A stretch of 64,000 bases of DNA, from contig NW_020825298.1 of the NCBI RefSeq assembly GCF_003286085.1, positions 10,540,001-10,604,000 of the forward strand, read 5' to 3'. Below the pieces are notes generated by a model. The model did not search any database. It worked only from the letters and a program-made list of their open reading frames with translations, and was not told the DNA's origin. Below are positions 52,401 through 64,000 of this stretch, one piece after another; within the stretch, counting starts at the first letter, position 1; each line of letters begins with the position of its first letter. Position numbers and translations under genes: made by a program. The DNA comes from Drosophila persimilis. Taxonomy: Eukaryota > Arthropoda > Insecta > Diptera > Drosophilidae.

Positions 52401-54399
52401 ATGTGTGTTAACCTCTGACACTTTTCCTTGGGCCTAAGCTGATTTAGAAACGCAAACAGCATGGAAGAGACCCGAGACCCGTGACTAATCGCTTCAGAAT
52501 GCACTCGATGGAAATGTAACCACAGCACAGACGAGACGTGGCCCAAGACCTCACAGATATGAGAAATATTAATCACCAGAGAACAGAAAAGTGGACAAGG
52601 AACGAATACATAAAAAAGAGAGGCCAAAGATTTCAGATAGAGCTCATAGAGAACCGAACCCCACTCGCACTCGGTACTCAAGCGATTGTGCGGTCATGAA
52701 AGTGGAAAGAGGAGAAATTCCTGCACATAAAAGTGCTTTCATACGTACATGAGCCATTGGCATTGATTGAAGCACACTCATCCCACACACACTGGCACTC
52801 TTCGGGCACCCAATCCCAGTCCCAATCCCATTCCCATCTACGAGTACATCTGCAGGCATTATTTGCATAAGTTGTTGAACTTTAGATAAACGCTCCATCC
52901 AGTCGTATGTCGGCTGTCGAGTGTCGAGTGTCAAACTATCTTCTACGACCCCTACAGGCTGGGTATAGGTTGTGCCCAGGAAAGTGCCACAAAGCGAGAG
53001 TTTTAATTTAGCTTCGCCTGGAGCTCAGCTCTGCTCTCTCACTCTCTGCCTCTCTCAAGTGGCAGAGCTGTGCTGTGCCATTGGGTGCCAGCCGTAACCA
53101 TCGATAGAGTTATTGCCTCGGATAGATCCATTTTGATTTGCATAAATTGCCTCGGGGGTGGAGGGAGTACAACTTGTTCCAAACTTTTTCCTCACCTAAC
53201 AAAACACTGCCACAAATTGCTTCAACCTGTGGCAAGCAGACAGATACTCGTACCTCAAGCCTCGCCTGCGATTTCCTATAGAAACGTCAAAAATCCACAC
53301 AAATTTTGTGTTTCAACACGAACGTGACATTCATGAAAAAGTTGGGGTTAAGCAACAATTTTCTAGAAAAATATGAATAAAATGTCTAGATAAAAGCGTA
53401 ATTTTTTGTGAGTCAGTTGTAGATATATTTGTATCTTTTCTTGGTAAATTTCCAACAATGTTTTTTCCTTTACTTTGATTCGATTTTTCCTCTAAAGATA
53501 CACAAGAGAAATGTCGTATGGGTATTGCATATTATGACGAATGAATGAGAAGATACAAATACAATTTATGGGGAAATGAAAAGATATTTAATGAAAATAA
53601 ACCAGAAATAGTTAAAGCTGTTTTTTTGGTCAAATCTTTATCTAAACATTGAATGAAATGAATACAAAAATAAAATAATTATTACAAATTTTCGCAGGTT
53701 CGCATAAATAAATAAACTGAAAGATTCTCAGTATTCCTTATAAACACAAAAATATCCCAAAACATTGCTTTTGTCGGCGACACTTCGAGTGAATTCATTG
53801 TTTTTGTTAGTCAGGCGACATTTTTCCTTGTATTTTACTTGTTTTTACTTTTTTGTCAACATTTTCGACGCTGTTAATGGTCCACAACGTTTTCTTCAAC
53901 GCCGCCCCAACCGCCTCCAAAAACACCCATCAAAACAACCCACTTCCCCTCTTGAAAGAATACTGATAAGCAGCGAAGCAGCGATGAAAGCGGAACACAG
54001 ACCAAACCCAAACGACATTATCATAATTGCTTATGCTTCATTACATATTTGCGGGCGAGTACGACTACATGGTGGTCATACAGATAGGCTTAAAGAGGGC
54101 CCCATGCCCCATGCCCCACCCCCAATCCCCTACTCAACGAAGCGAACCTAACCAAACACGGTAGTCGTCGGCGAAGCAGCCAAAGCAGCCTTTTGTCGAC
54201 TCAGCTCCGAGTCAGAGACAGAGACAGAGCCAGATACAGATACTCGTACAGAGCCAGAGCCATAGAGCCCTGGCAATCGGCTGAATCGAGCTGAAAAAAA
54301 CATAATCATTGAATAAACAAGCTGATAAAACAAAAGCCACATAAATAAGCGCAAATATTTGAGACACTGAGAGCATACGGTCATGTGCCCACACATAAT

Positions 54400-54428
54400 G
54401 GCAGACACAGATACAGATACAGATACGA
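54400..54428. repeat. CAGATA hexanucleotide repeat
   Basis: Several tandem ACAGATAC-type units, with related units nearby at 54215-54250. The run ends in TACGAGTACTCG, which contains the window's enriched heptamer. Confidence 0.75.
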
Positions 54429-57400
54429 GTACTCGTTCACAGATACAGATAGAGATCGCCAAAAGGCTTAGGATTCGGAATTGGAAGCCAAATCGGAGAC
54501 TCGAACTGCGACTTCGACTGGAAGTCGGATCCAGACTGGAACCCCGCTTTTTAGTCGGTCAGGCTAACGGTAACGGTTTATTGTATGTCCGGACTGAGGC
54601 ACAGTTACGAGGCACACAACACGCCCAAGAAGGGCATGGTCTCCATAGACAAAAGAGCGTCCATCCGCATCTAAAAATCATCGCCATGTGTGTCCATTCG
54701 CTTTTTTCCCCATCTTTTTTTTGCTGTAGCTGTAGCCGCCTTACCCCGTGACTTGGCGATTTTATTTTCGCTCCATTTGTGGCCATAAATATTCAGTCAA
54801 GTGTCATCGTTGTGGCATGTCTAGTGGAGTTGGAAATGAAATAGATGCTGGCCAAAGAGGGGCCCACTCCGCCAGTCCGCTAGCGAAAAAAAAGCGAAGC
54901 GTACGAGAAGGCTTAAAACGAGTTAAGTCACTTCTGTGGCCGCGACCAAGTGGCCTCCTCCAACCAGCAACTCCTCTCCAGCTCCACCCGGACTTCCATC
55001 TGTCTGCCAATTGCCAATTGTGGCAGCGGCAAAGATTGTGTGCCCCGACCGTTGTTGTGGCTGTGTGTGACCACAGCTGAGACCACGACCCGCAGGAGTT
55101 GTAGGAATAAAAAAATATTGAGAACCGAACAATGTGGCCGGCGAACACACACATTGGATAAGCCGGGGGTCTATGGGGGACAGAGTTATGGCATTCCAAA
55201 AGTGCTTGAAATGGCTTAGGGCCGTGCCACAGCGTGGGAGGTTGGATGAAGTTATCAGCCGAGTAGATGAATAAATTTAGCCAAGTGTTGGCATAACCTG
55301 TAGCCAGGGAGGCAATGAGATTATCATCGATAAACACGAACGATTGTTGAGTAATCGAATGGGGGAAAACAGGGGAAGACAAATGGAACGTTGAGTGGTT
55401 TGAGGGATGATTGAGAAAATGAATAATCTCAAAGTAATTAGAAAGGATTTGGGCTGAAAATATACCAACCAAGAGATGACCGATTCCACTTCCAAATGAA
55501 TTAACAAACCATAGACTTTACTCTAGACTCAGACTCAGAAAAAGTGAATGTTTGGTGGAAGTTTGAACCATTTAACCGCTAAACGTTTAAGGAAAACTCC
55601 CCAAGCAACCCTCTCTCGTCTTCTTCTCCGGCACAGAAACACTTGCGGAAGTGCAATGCATGTAAAAGTCATGAATATGATGAAGTATTCAAAGCAGCCA
55701 CAGACACACTCACAGACATGCCCACAGACTCTTATGCTCCGGTCCTTTGGCTCCACAGGAAGCTGCCAGGATTAACAGGCCACTTGAACACGATTAAGCC
55801 CGAAACGAAAGAGATGCATAGAGGCAAAAGAGGGAGATGGAGAAATAGCAGCACTCCAGAACGAAAGAGTTATTGAGAGATGCTGGCGGGAACAGTTTAC
55901 GAGTACTAATCATTGGGCACTTATCAGGCAATGACCATCAGTCTCGACAGATAGCAAGAATTATTATCTCTCCGGCTCTCCCTTATATGTATTTGCCTCT
56001 CTTTCCGTCTTAATGTAGCGCTCTTTTTCTGTCCGCTCAATCATTCGCACGTGCTCGGGGGCTAGAGCGGTTTGTTCACGCTCAATTTGCATACATTTCA
56101 TTTGGCTGGGTGAATGCTTCTCTTTCTCTCTTTCTAACCAGTGTATACCTTTCTCTCTCTAGCCCCCCACCAACCTCTGCGGGGCCCACTCACCTCCTTG
56201 GGCAAATATTCATTGCCTGAATTATATATTTGTTTCTTTTCGGTTTTCGGGTTTGCGGTGGATTGCGGTTTTTTCAAAGTGCACGGCTGGGTCACGTTTT
56301 TGATATTTCATTCAATCAAAACAAATTGCTGGCTGGACCAGGGACCAGGGGCTTTTAAATAAATAAAAATACATACAGCCAAAAAACCAAAATCCCCCCT
56401 CTACCCACAAAAAACCCAACGGCCAAAATCTTTGTCTTGCGGTTAAACTTTTTTCAGGTCGTTAGGCAAACGACCGTAAAATATGCCCAGATCGTAAAAG
56501 AACAAAATTAGATTAAACATCATAAAAATGTAAGTCCCAGTCAATTAGATTCTATACGCAATGTATTCCAGGGCGTAGGCGTGCGCGTGGGCGTGGCCCG
56601 AAGGAGTTTTTAAAATTACCGATTCCTTCGCCGGCACTTTGCTAATTGACAATTTCCCGACCAGTAAAGGAAAAACTTTCCCGTACGCGCTTCCTTCGCT
56701 TCGCTCTGCTTTTCTTTCCTTTTCCTTTCTGTAATAACCCTAAAGTCAGTCATTTCGTCTAAGCCATTAAAAAATTAATTGACTGCCTTCCCTTCGGGCC
56801 ATGAACACGCCCCATACATCGCACTAATGCCGCTTTTAGCCAAGTTAAATGTTTCCCACCGAAAGCTCCTGCCCATACGAAGAGGAAGAGCACAAAAAAG
56901 GGCTTGTCGCCGTCGAAGTCGTACCAAAAAACCAAACACATAAAGACCGAAACAAGAAGAATGTTTGGAGAGGCTAAGAAACCAGAGAAAAGCCAACTAT
57001 AGCAAATGAAAACTGGAAGAGAAAAGGTTAACAATCTAACCAGAAGGTCGGATACTCTTACATGAGATATTGACTGTAACGAGGGGGAGTTTTTGATTGT
57101 TTAATATCATATTTCCGTATTGTATTTCCTTTAAAGATTACTATAATAATATGTGATATTCAGCTCCCTTTCATAATTGTCCTTTCTGCAAACTTTTTCC
57201 AGAACTTCCCACAATCCCTTCCGTTTCTCATTACCAACTTCCCAACATAAAATTTAATATACCCCTTTGCCCTAAGGGCATTCGAAACCGTTTAATCTTG
57301 GCACAAACTTCTAATTTTTATTGCTTCGCCTTTGTTGTTGGCTTTTTGTTTCTATTTTTTCAACAGTTGTTTTTCCGTCGCTCGTTTTGTTCGAGTGGTT

Positions 57401-60400
57401 TTTTTTTGGTCGCCAATTGTTTGCCTGACCTTTTGTGGCGACTCCTCCAATTATGAAGTATGGCTATCTCTTTCGAATCCGCATTGGCTATCTCTCACTC
57501 ACTCACTGAATCATTCCAAGCTCAATTTGGCGCAGCTTTGTATTTGGTTTTTGCTAAATTTGTTCCATTGTTCATTGTTATTTTTGGCGTGTGGGTTGAC
57601 TGCACTGACGCAAGCTTATCGATGCCCCATAGGGCTAAAAAAATATACTATAAACTGTTTACAGATACTATATATGATGCAGATATCTGTTTAGATAAGA
57701 TAAGATCTTGTGAATAATTCCTACTTCCGGTCTGGTGGTGGACGACCTTCCGGAACCTAAGCAATTGATATCAATTAGTGTGTGGCAAGTGAATCATTCA
57801 TGAATTCCTAATTGATAAGTCAAAAGGTTCTGATTAAACCCAGACATGAATAGATGATTGGGAGAATGAAAGAATGAAACAGTGAAAGAGAGAGGAGTGC
57901 TGGTGGCTAAGGAAGGAGGCAGCCATAGAGTGTGGAGCATTGCACTTTACGTATATTAAGTCGAACGAGTCGCACGTTTCTCACATCTGTTGAAGGAAGG
58001 CATTTTTATGCACTTCATTTATGAATGACAGCCATAGCCATCTCTCATCGCCGGTCTCTCTACCCCACATCCAGGCCAGTGTCAGGGAAAAAGCGCAAAA
58101 GCAAACAAAGTACGTAGGAAAGACCCTGGCAACCCTTAACCATATACAGAGTGCCCTGCTCCCTGTGCCTGTGTGTGTCCTGCCACTCCATCCAGACAGT
58201 GTGCAAAATTTTAATGAGTTGGAAATTTAATACCCAGAGAAGATTGCAATATGATGGGGCTGCCACGGTCTGCGGTAGGTCAGCGCCCAACGAAGCGCAA
58301 GCAATTCAATTTTTCCCTCGACGAACTCTTGAATTTTTCATCAATTTTCGCATTCAACTTAATTGAAATTGAAAAAAAAAACACTGAGCGCAGAGCGCAG
58401 CAGTCGGAGACTTACATCTGGCACGGCACCACCTTGAACTTGACTTTTGCTCTGAACTAGAGATTGTCGTCGTTTGATTCGACTTTGTCTAACTTCTGAG
58501 CGACTGGAATATACTATATATGTACCTAGTAATTTCCCAAGTGGTTTCAGGCAGTTTCCATATCAGGGAATTGCTGCTTCCGGCTTCTGGGTACCCTCGC
58601 ACAATGCGCAATTTCTCTCAGATAAATCTTTTCAGTCGCAGTTTACTCGTTTACTCGTATTTATGATTATTTTTAGCACATTTTGAGCCCAATTCTTATT
58701 CGTTTCCTATCTTTTCATTGCAGTTCTTTCTGTGGCTTCAGCTTCACCGGAAATGTAAGTTGCCCCAAAAAATCACTTAACCCAAATCCGCATTTTGTGC
58801 AAAAATTAAACTTGAAACCGAAGTTTATTGCGCAATTTTATGTGCGACTCATTTTCATTATCATTGCGATTTCAGGTCACATGATCCTAAACTTCGTTTA
58901 CGGCTCTAATAATAATTAGCCAGCAAAACGTGTTGGAAACTCGTTAAAAATCTTCAAATGTGCTTCCATTTTGAGAGTGCTACCCCTCTCTCTGTGGTAG
59001 TGGCGGTGGGACTACCTCTAATTGTAGTTTTAACTCTCTGACATAATTTATGATACTTCAAAGTTTCTGTTTTGCTTTTGTTTTGGCTGTTCTGCAGTCT
59101 CTACCTGCTGGACTGGGCAGAAAATTCTGAGAACTTTTAAATTGTATATTGAATAGCAGCATAAAGAATTTTTCTAACTAAAATGGCACACGAGATTTAT
59201 GAATGGAAGTGGAGATTTTTTGATACGAGAATCATGAGAAACAGTTGGAAGGAAGTGGCATTGAAAGGGAAATATAAGAACTTAACGAGCAGAGAACCTA
59301 GAATTTTTGTTATGTGCTTGGCTAAGACATTTTTGCATTAATTTCTGTTGCATTTTTCCCACAGTATTTTAGGAACTATTACAGTTCTATAGTGCCACAA
59401 TTTTCTCTGCCAAAATCCCATTCAGTTGACACTGCCATTGAGTTTCCAGTTCCATTTGGTGTCACCTTCAGAGCATTCTATATACCCGCACCGCTGTTTA
59501 TTCCCTGTCAATATTTTCTTACTTTTTGTTTGCTACTTTCCACTGATTGCACATGCAATTCTCGATTCTCGCAAAAATTCATTACGAGCGTTTCGTTTAT
59601 GCAATCGCATTGGCGTGCCAGTCCCGAGCTGTTTATATATTTATATCCGAGAGATACTTAGACATGGATTCATAATACATAGATATACAATAATATTTTG
59701 CAAGTAACTGTAAATGAGTGTCACGTTGAATGGAATGGTTTGAACATACAATAAAGAGGGGGTTCCGGGGGTCTATTATCTCTGGGGGTGATTCTTTGGA
59801 ATAGCACACATGTTGACCTCCGGCTGTCGGGGCAGCCACAGACATTCATCGTTCGGTTCTTTATGGTGGGAAACAAAACTTTGCATTGATATAAAAATTA
59901 AAAATAATTGTGATGATGATAATGATGATGATGACGTTATTGTTGTTCCCCAAGTTGCATATTTAAGCATTTATTTTTACTGTTTGTCGACATCTGATGA
60001 CATCATCCACCCAAATTGCAGGCTTCCATCATTTAAAGTCGGGTTTGCTTTATACAATCCCTTTAAACAGTAATTTTTAAAGATTTTTCTGTATATAACT
60101 CTTCATTTATTAAGTCGTGCGCTTTGGGAGCTTCGAGCATGATTAATTAAACGTTTCATCTTTGATTTATGGAAGCATCAATGTATTTTAGTTGGGTGGC
60201 CAGTGGCCTCTCCATTTACCCTGGGGCGTGTTGTGAGTGTTTCCTCTGTAGACACCATTTATTCCGAATTTAAATTCAGAATTTGTATTTATTTTAAATT
60301 ATAATCAAAGCAAATACAAACATTGTTTCCATTCATGTCTTTTTTTGTGCGTAAACCAATTTATTAAGGCTTAGCCAGACATTCGAGACATAAATTGAAT

Positions 60401-61828
60401 TATACGACGCGTGCCAGGCGGACAGACCACAAAAATGTCTATAATTTAAACACGGTGCAGGGTATGAAGGAGTTTGAATGGACTTTGGGGATAGGTGGGG
60501 ACGTGCAGAGCAACAAAGTACAGCACTTAATATGAGATTACACTTACCCGGCGTTACTAGGCAATTTTCCAGGGAAATGAAAACCTCTCCGTGGATTTAT
60601 CTGAAAGAAATTAAGCATAAGAGCTCATTAATCGATCCATATCTAAGCCCTCTAGATAATGGGTATGAGATACTCCAAAAAGTGGAGTATTTGTAACATT
60701 CTTTTTTGCGTTGCCTACTGCCCACAGACAGGTGCAATTCAAGCCAATCGGGTGTTCGGGTTTCTGTGGGTATTTCTTTTGTAAGGCCTGCCGCAAAAAT
60801 GCGTTTACGCCGCCTCAATGCAATCGGGCAACAGCTTTTTGTTTTTGGTTTTTTTGTTTGCAAAAATAAAAACAGTTGCGTAGCCGGGGCTAAGCCCACA
60901 AGCCTGGCGATGAACACAGATATCGGAAAATTGGGTTAAGCAACCTGTACCTGTACTGGCACTTGTAGCTGGCTGCCAGGTGTCTCTGTGTGTCTCCGTA
61001 TCTGTCATCAGATCCACACAATTTTTTCTGTTTCACTTTTTGCTCAATGAAAATGAAAGCAGGTCTCCATGAGACCAGTGTCGGCAATCAAGAATACAAG
61101 TGGGTCGAAGATTTTCGCCTCGGCATGTGAAAGTGAAAAGCTGTGTGGAAAACGCTGACCACCAGAAAGACACTATGCTGATGACAACACTTAGTGCTTG
61201 CCGGGCACCGGGCACCGGCTACTGGGCTGTAAGCCCTATTTCCCCCTATCTCTCTCATTACAACTAATTTGTTTATTTTGCTTTGCATTCATTACGAGTA
61301 CTACGCTCTGGTGTCTGTTGCTGTTGCTGTTGCCCCAGTGGAGGTGTCAACGTGGGAGAATCGCTGTGAAAGTCTATGGCATTTGTGTCATGTTTTCCCC
61401 CCAAAAAGGATTAGCCAGAGCCAGAGCCACCAGCCAAACGCATTTGCATGACAAGCTGTCGGAAGCCCGGCAATCGATTCACGCAACATGCCCCAAAACA
61501 CGATTTGATTATACCCGTACCTGAGCATACGAGTATATATACGATAAATATATATATGTGTATTTGTTTGCCATCATCCAAAGACAAATCACTTTTACCT
61601 GTTTCTGTCTGTCGTCTGCCACTTGGGTTACATATCATCCACAGATATAGAGGCTGTCTGCCGAGACCTGCGTTTGGGCGGTGTCCCTGGTTGATGTTGG
61701 CTTGACTTTCTACCCCAACCAGTTTTTTAGGTTTTCTGCAGATTTTTTTTTTTTTTTTCTCTGCAAAATTTATTGGTAATACAAATTGCATGAACAATTT
61801 CCAGCAATAGCCAAGGCGAAAGTCGTCC

Positions 61829-61857
61829 AATGGAATTGGAATTGGAATTGGAATTGG
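61829..61857. repeat. GGAATT hexanucleotide repeat
   Basis: Four to five tandem GGAATT units. Confidence 0.85.
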
Positions 61858-63426
61858 GTTTATACGATCAGGTACCCATATCTCTATCTATGAACACATT
61901 TCAATGAGCATTTCTTTCAACACACTTTTTGGTTAAGGCGTTGTCTCATGGCTGTGGAGTCGGAACCTTAATTAAAGCCAAGTCTGCCCCGCTTTGGCAC
62001 GAATTTCATTCGAAGTGGGAACCGCATTGGGGCTATCATTAGGCTGGGGCCTGATCAATAATTGTGGAGATTATGGCCAGAGTGCGTCAGCGGAGGCTAT
62101 GGAAATTATATGAAATTATTATACAGAAAGCGTAAGATAATGCTTATTCGGAATAACGATATAATCTGTGGAATCTACGATAGATTTGTGGTTGAAAATT
62201 ATGAACTTTTCCACCAACAGAAGTGGGAACATTTTTAGAAAAAACAAAAACCATTTGGCGAAGTTTTTTATGGCAAATACTACAAAGAATTGTCTGCCAT
62301 AAAAAAGTTTACCATTCACTTCCTTAATACGTTGAACAAAGTCAGAACATAAAGTACAACCTTCATTTGTTAGGTAATATTACCTTAAAGTATTATTTAC
62401 CTCGAATAAACTTCATGAACTTCATTTGCAATTTAATGCTCCACAAAATTTAAATATACTTCATAAAAAATGTAAAGTAGACGCTTCATTTGCCATTTAA
62501 TGATCCCCAAAAAACACTTCCCCTACAATTTTCCACATCAAAGGAAAATATAAATTAACAACCAGTTTCCCATTTAGTTCCTTGCTGTCTTTCTTTTTTT
62601 TTTGTGTGCTGTGCCCTCCTGCAAATTTGATCAACCTTTCATTAAACATAGTTTGGTGATGCGAAGCTTATCGGTTTTTTTGCAGCCATTTTTTATGGCC
62701 TGGCCAGAGACAGAAAGCGTAATAAACGACAGTTGCCATGGCAGGAAAGCCAGTATTCAGAGGGTCGCCCACTAGGGAGGAGGAGGACGAGGAGGAGGAG
62801 CGAGTCTATTGTTTAAGCGTTGTCAATATGAAATTCGCATAAATCTTGTTGGTGGAGGGAACAAAAAAACAGGGAGAAAATATATATATTTGCTCTACTT
62901 ATTTGCATAGATTGGGGGTCCGGGTGCGGGTCCGGATGTGACAAAATATATGTTCAATGTTCCATATTCAGGGCATGTCACGTGATTTGATGAAAGTCAA
63001 ACTCAATTTTTGACACGATATAACACATATGTACATTGTACATATATATGTATACATATCTGCCATATGTATAACATGGTCATATCAATAAATTCAAGGC
63101 TTGTCGGCCAGTAAATTGAAATATTTTCGTTCTAACCAAAATGTTCTTTCTTATCATCGCATTGCAGGCGTATCTGATTGGAATGCGGTTTGATTGGTTT
63201 CTTTCTTGCGATAAAGCTTTAACAAGATTTTTTCTTCTTTTTTTTTTTAAATTATGTCTGAGAGTGTACCCAAGCAAAAGAAAGGAATGTTTCCTGCCAC
63301 TTTTGAATTATGCGATTCCTCCCAAAAAAAAAAGCAAAAAGGAAAAGATTATAAAAAAAACTTGTTTTGGGGCTTGGGCTTTGCCAACAGGAAACACGCG
63401 ACTGGAATCAGGTTTTCTTTCCCCCT

Positions 63427-63448
63427 GAGATGATGATGATGATGATGA
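63427..63448. repeat. GAT trinucleotide repeat
   Basis: About seven GAT units. A TTGG tetranucleotide repeat follows at about 63822-63838. Confidence 0.85.
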
Positions 63449-64000
63449 CGGCAGGTGAATGAGAACTTGTTCTCCTGTTCACACAGACCCGCTAAATGGA
63501 AAGTTCAGGCCTTATCGGTAAAATACAAATGATTCGCAAAATTAATGCTAATTCCGCATTTGCAAAACAAACATTGGCCGGACGTACGACCTTAGGAAAA
63601 TGTGACGGACGAACAGCAGTTGTTTTGCACTTAAGATTCGTCTCACGTTTACAGAGCTCTATGGGCCCTTGAACATCAGCAGTCTATATAATGTCTGTAT
63701 AATCCCATTCCCATTCCAAGCCAGTGCCGGGGCATGACATTTAAAATTTGACCAACACTATTCAATTGTTCGGCTGAATTGCATGCTAATTAGGCATTCG
63801 AGGAGTGATTGATGGATGGATGGTTGGTTGGTTGGTTGGCTGGTGGGATTGACAGGGAGGGGGCTTAAGAGACTTACAAACATTTTGGCCAACTTACATT
63901 TAAATTCACACCCACCCGATACGAAAAAAAACAATTGCTCTTGGATTCGGTTTTTTGTGGCACGCAAAAAAGTGTCGGGTTTCGGCTTTCGGCTTTCGGC

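Larger units (their letters stand above)
42133..64000. other. Long non-coding stretch, likely intron or intergenic
   Basis: Over 21 kb I find no open frame with conserved-protein features or consistent splice structure. The longest frames (such as a 222-codon one on the minus strand near 55 kb) have the composition of translated non-coding DNA. A weak splice-flanked 31-nt segment at 58725-58755 (TCTTTTCATTGCAG ... GTAAGTTG) may be an isolated exon. The stretch is rich in microsatellites and in the ACTCGTA heptamer. Confidence 0.5.

Overview
This window is nuclear DNA from a Drosophila, probably of the obscura group. The case rests on compact 50-66 nt GT-AG introns with TTAAT-like branch sites, two intact copies of the fly LMO gene Beadex (Bx), opa-type CAG/CAA repeats and AT-rich noncoding DNA with short tandem repeats. 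The species-group guess is inference.

Left part (1-17.2 kb) is an ordinary gene-dense segment: a five-exon NCLX/SLC8B1-like exchanger homologue on the minus strand (1750-3581), two tandem secreted-protein paralogues with PAGxxYHP-type repeats (4750-5847 and 10301-12392), a four-exon coiled-coil protein resembling axonemal CCDC113/CCDC96 (13496-16034), and an intronless Ran-like GTPase whose switch II has lost the catalytic glutamine (16566-17156).

The middle (18.0-37.3 kb) is one large imperfect palindrome. From outside in, each arm holds an exon fragment of an unidentified gene, an intronless copy of Bx, an intron-bearing element, a 320-bp satellite array, the 3' end of an unidentified gene, and a ~120/241-bp tandem repeat. 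The arms differ mostly in copy number: about 19 satellite units on the left and 5-6 on the right. They meet at ~28,982 across a 76-bp spacer, 66 bp of which look like a canonical plus-strand intron. Splicing would leave a 10-nt loop, so a transcript crossing the centre would fold into a long hairpin. The two Bx copies are nearly identical except in a ~470-bp block over LIM2 and the tail, where almost all differences change the protein. Together this is a candidate hairpin-RNA / rapidly evolving duplicated-gene locus, of the kind known in Drosophila from X-linked conflict systems. That functional reading is inference.

Right part (37.4-64 kb) has a two-exon IFT46 gene on the minus strand with a perfect palindromic X-box (RFX site) upstream, then a probable plus-strand 5' UTR exon at ~41.86-42.13 kb. 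The rest has no convincing coding exon and is best read as a long intron or intergenic DNA. It holds microsatellites and a strong excess of the heptamer ACTCGTA/TACGAGT.

CCDC113-like, Ran-like and IFT46-type genes are all typical of cilia or sperm biology in flies, so the palindrome sits among genes likely to be male-germline or ciliated-cell expressed.
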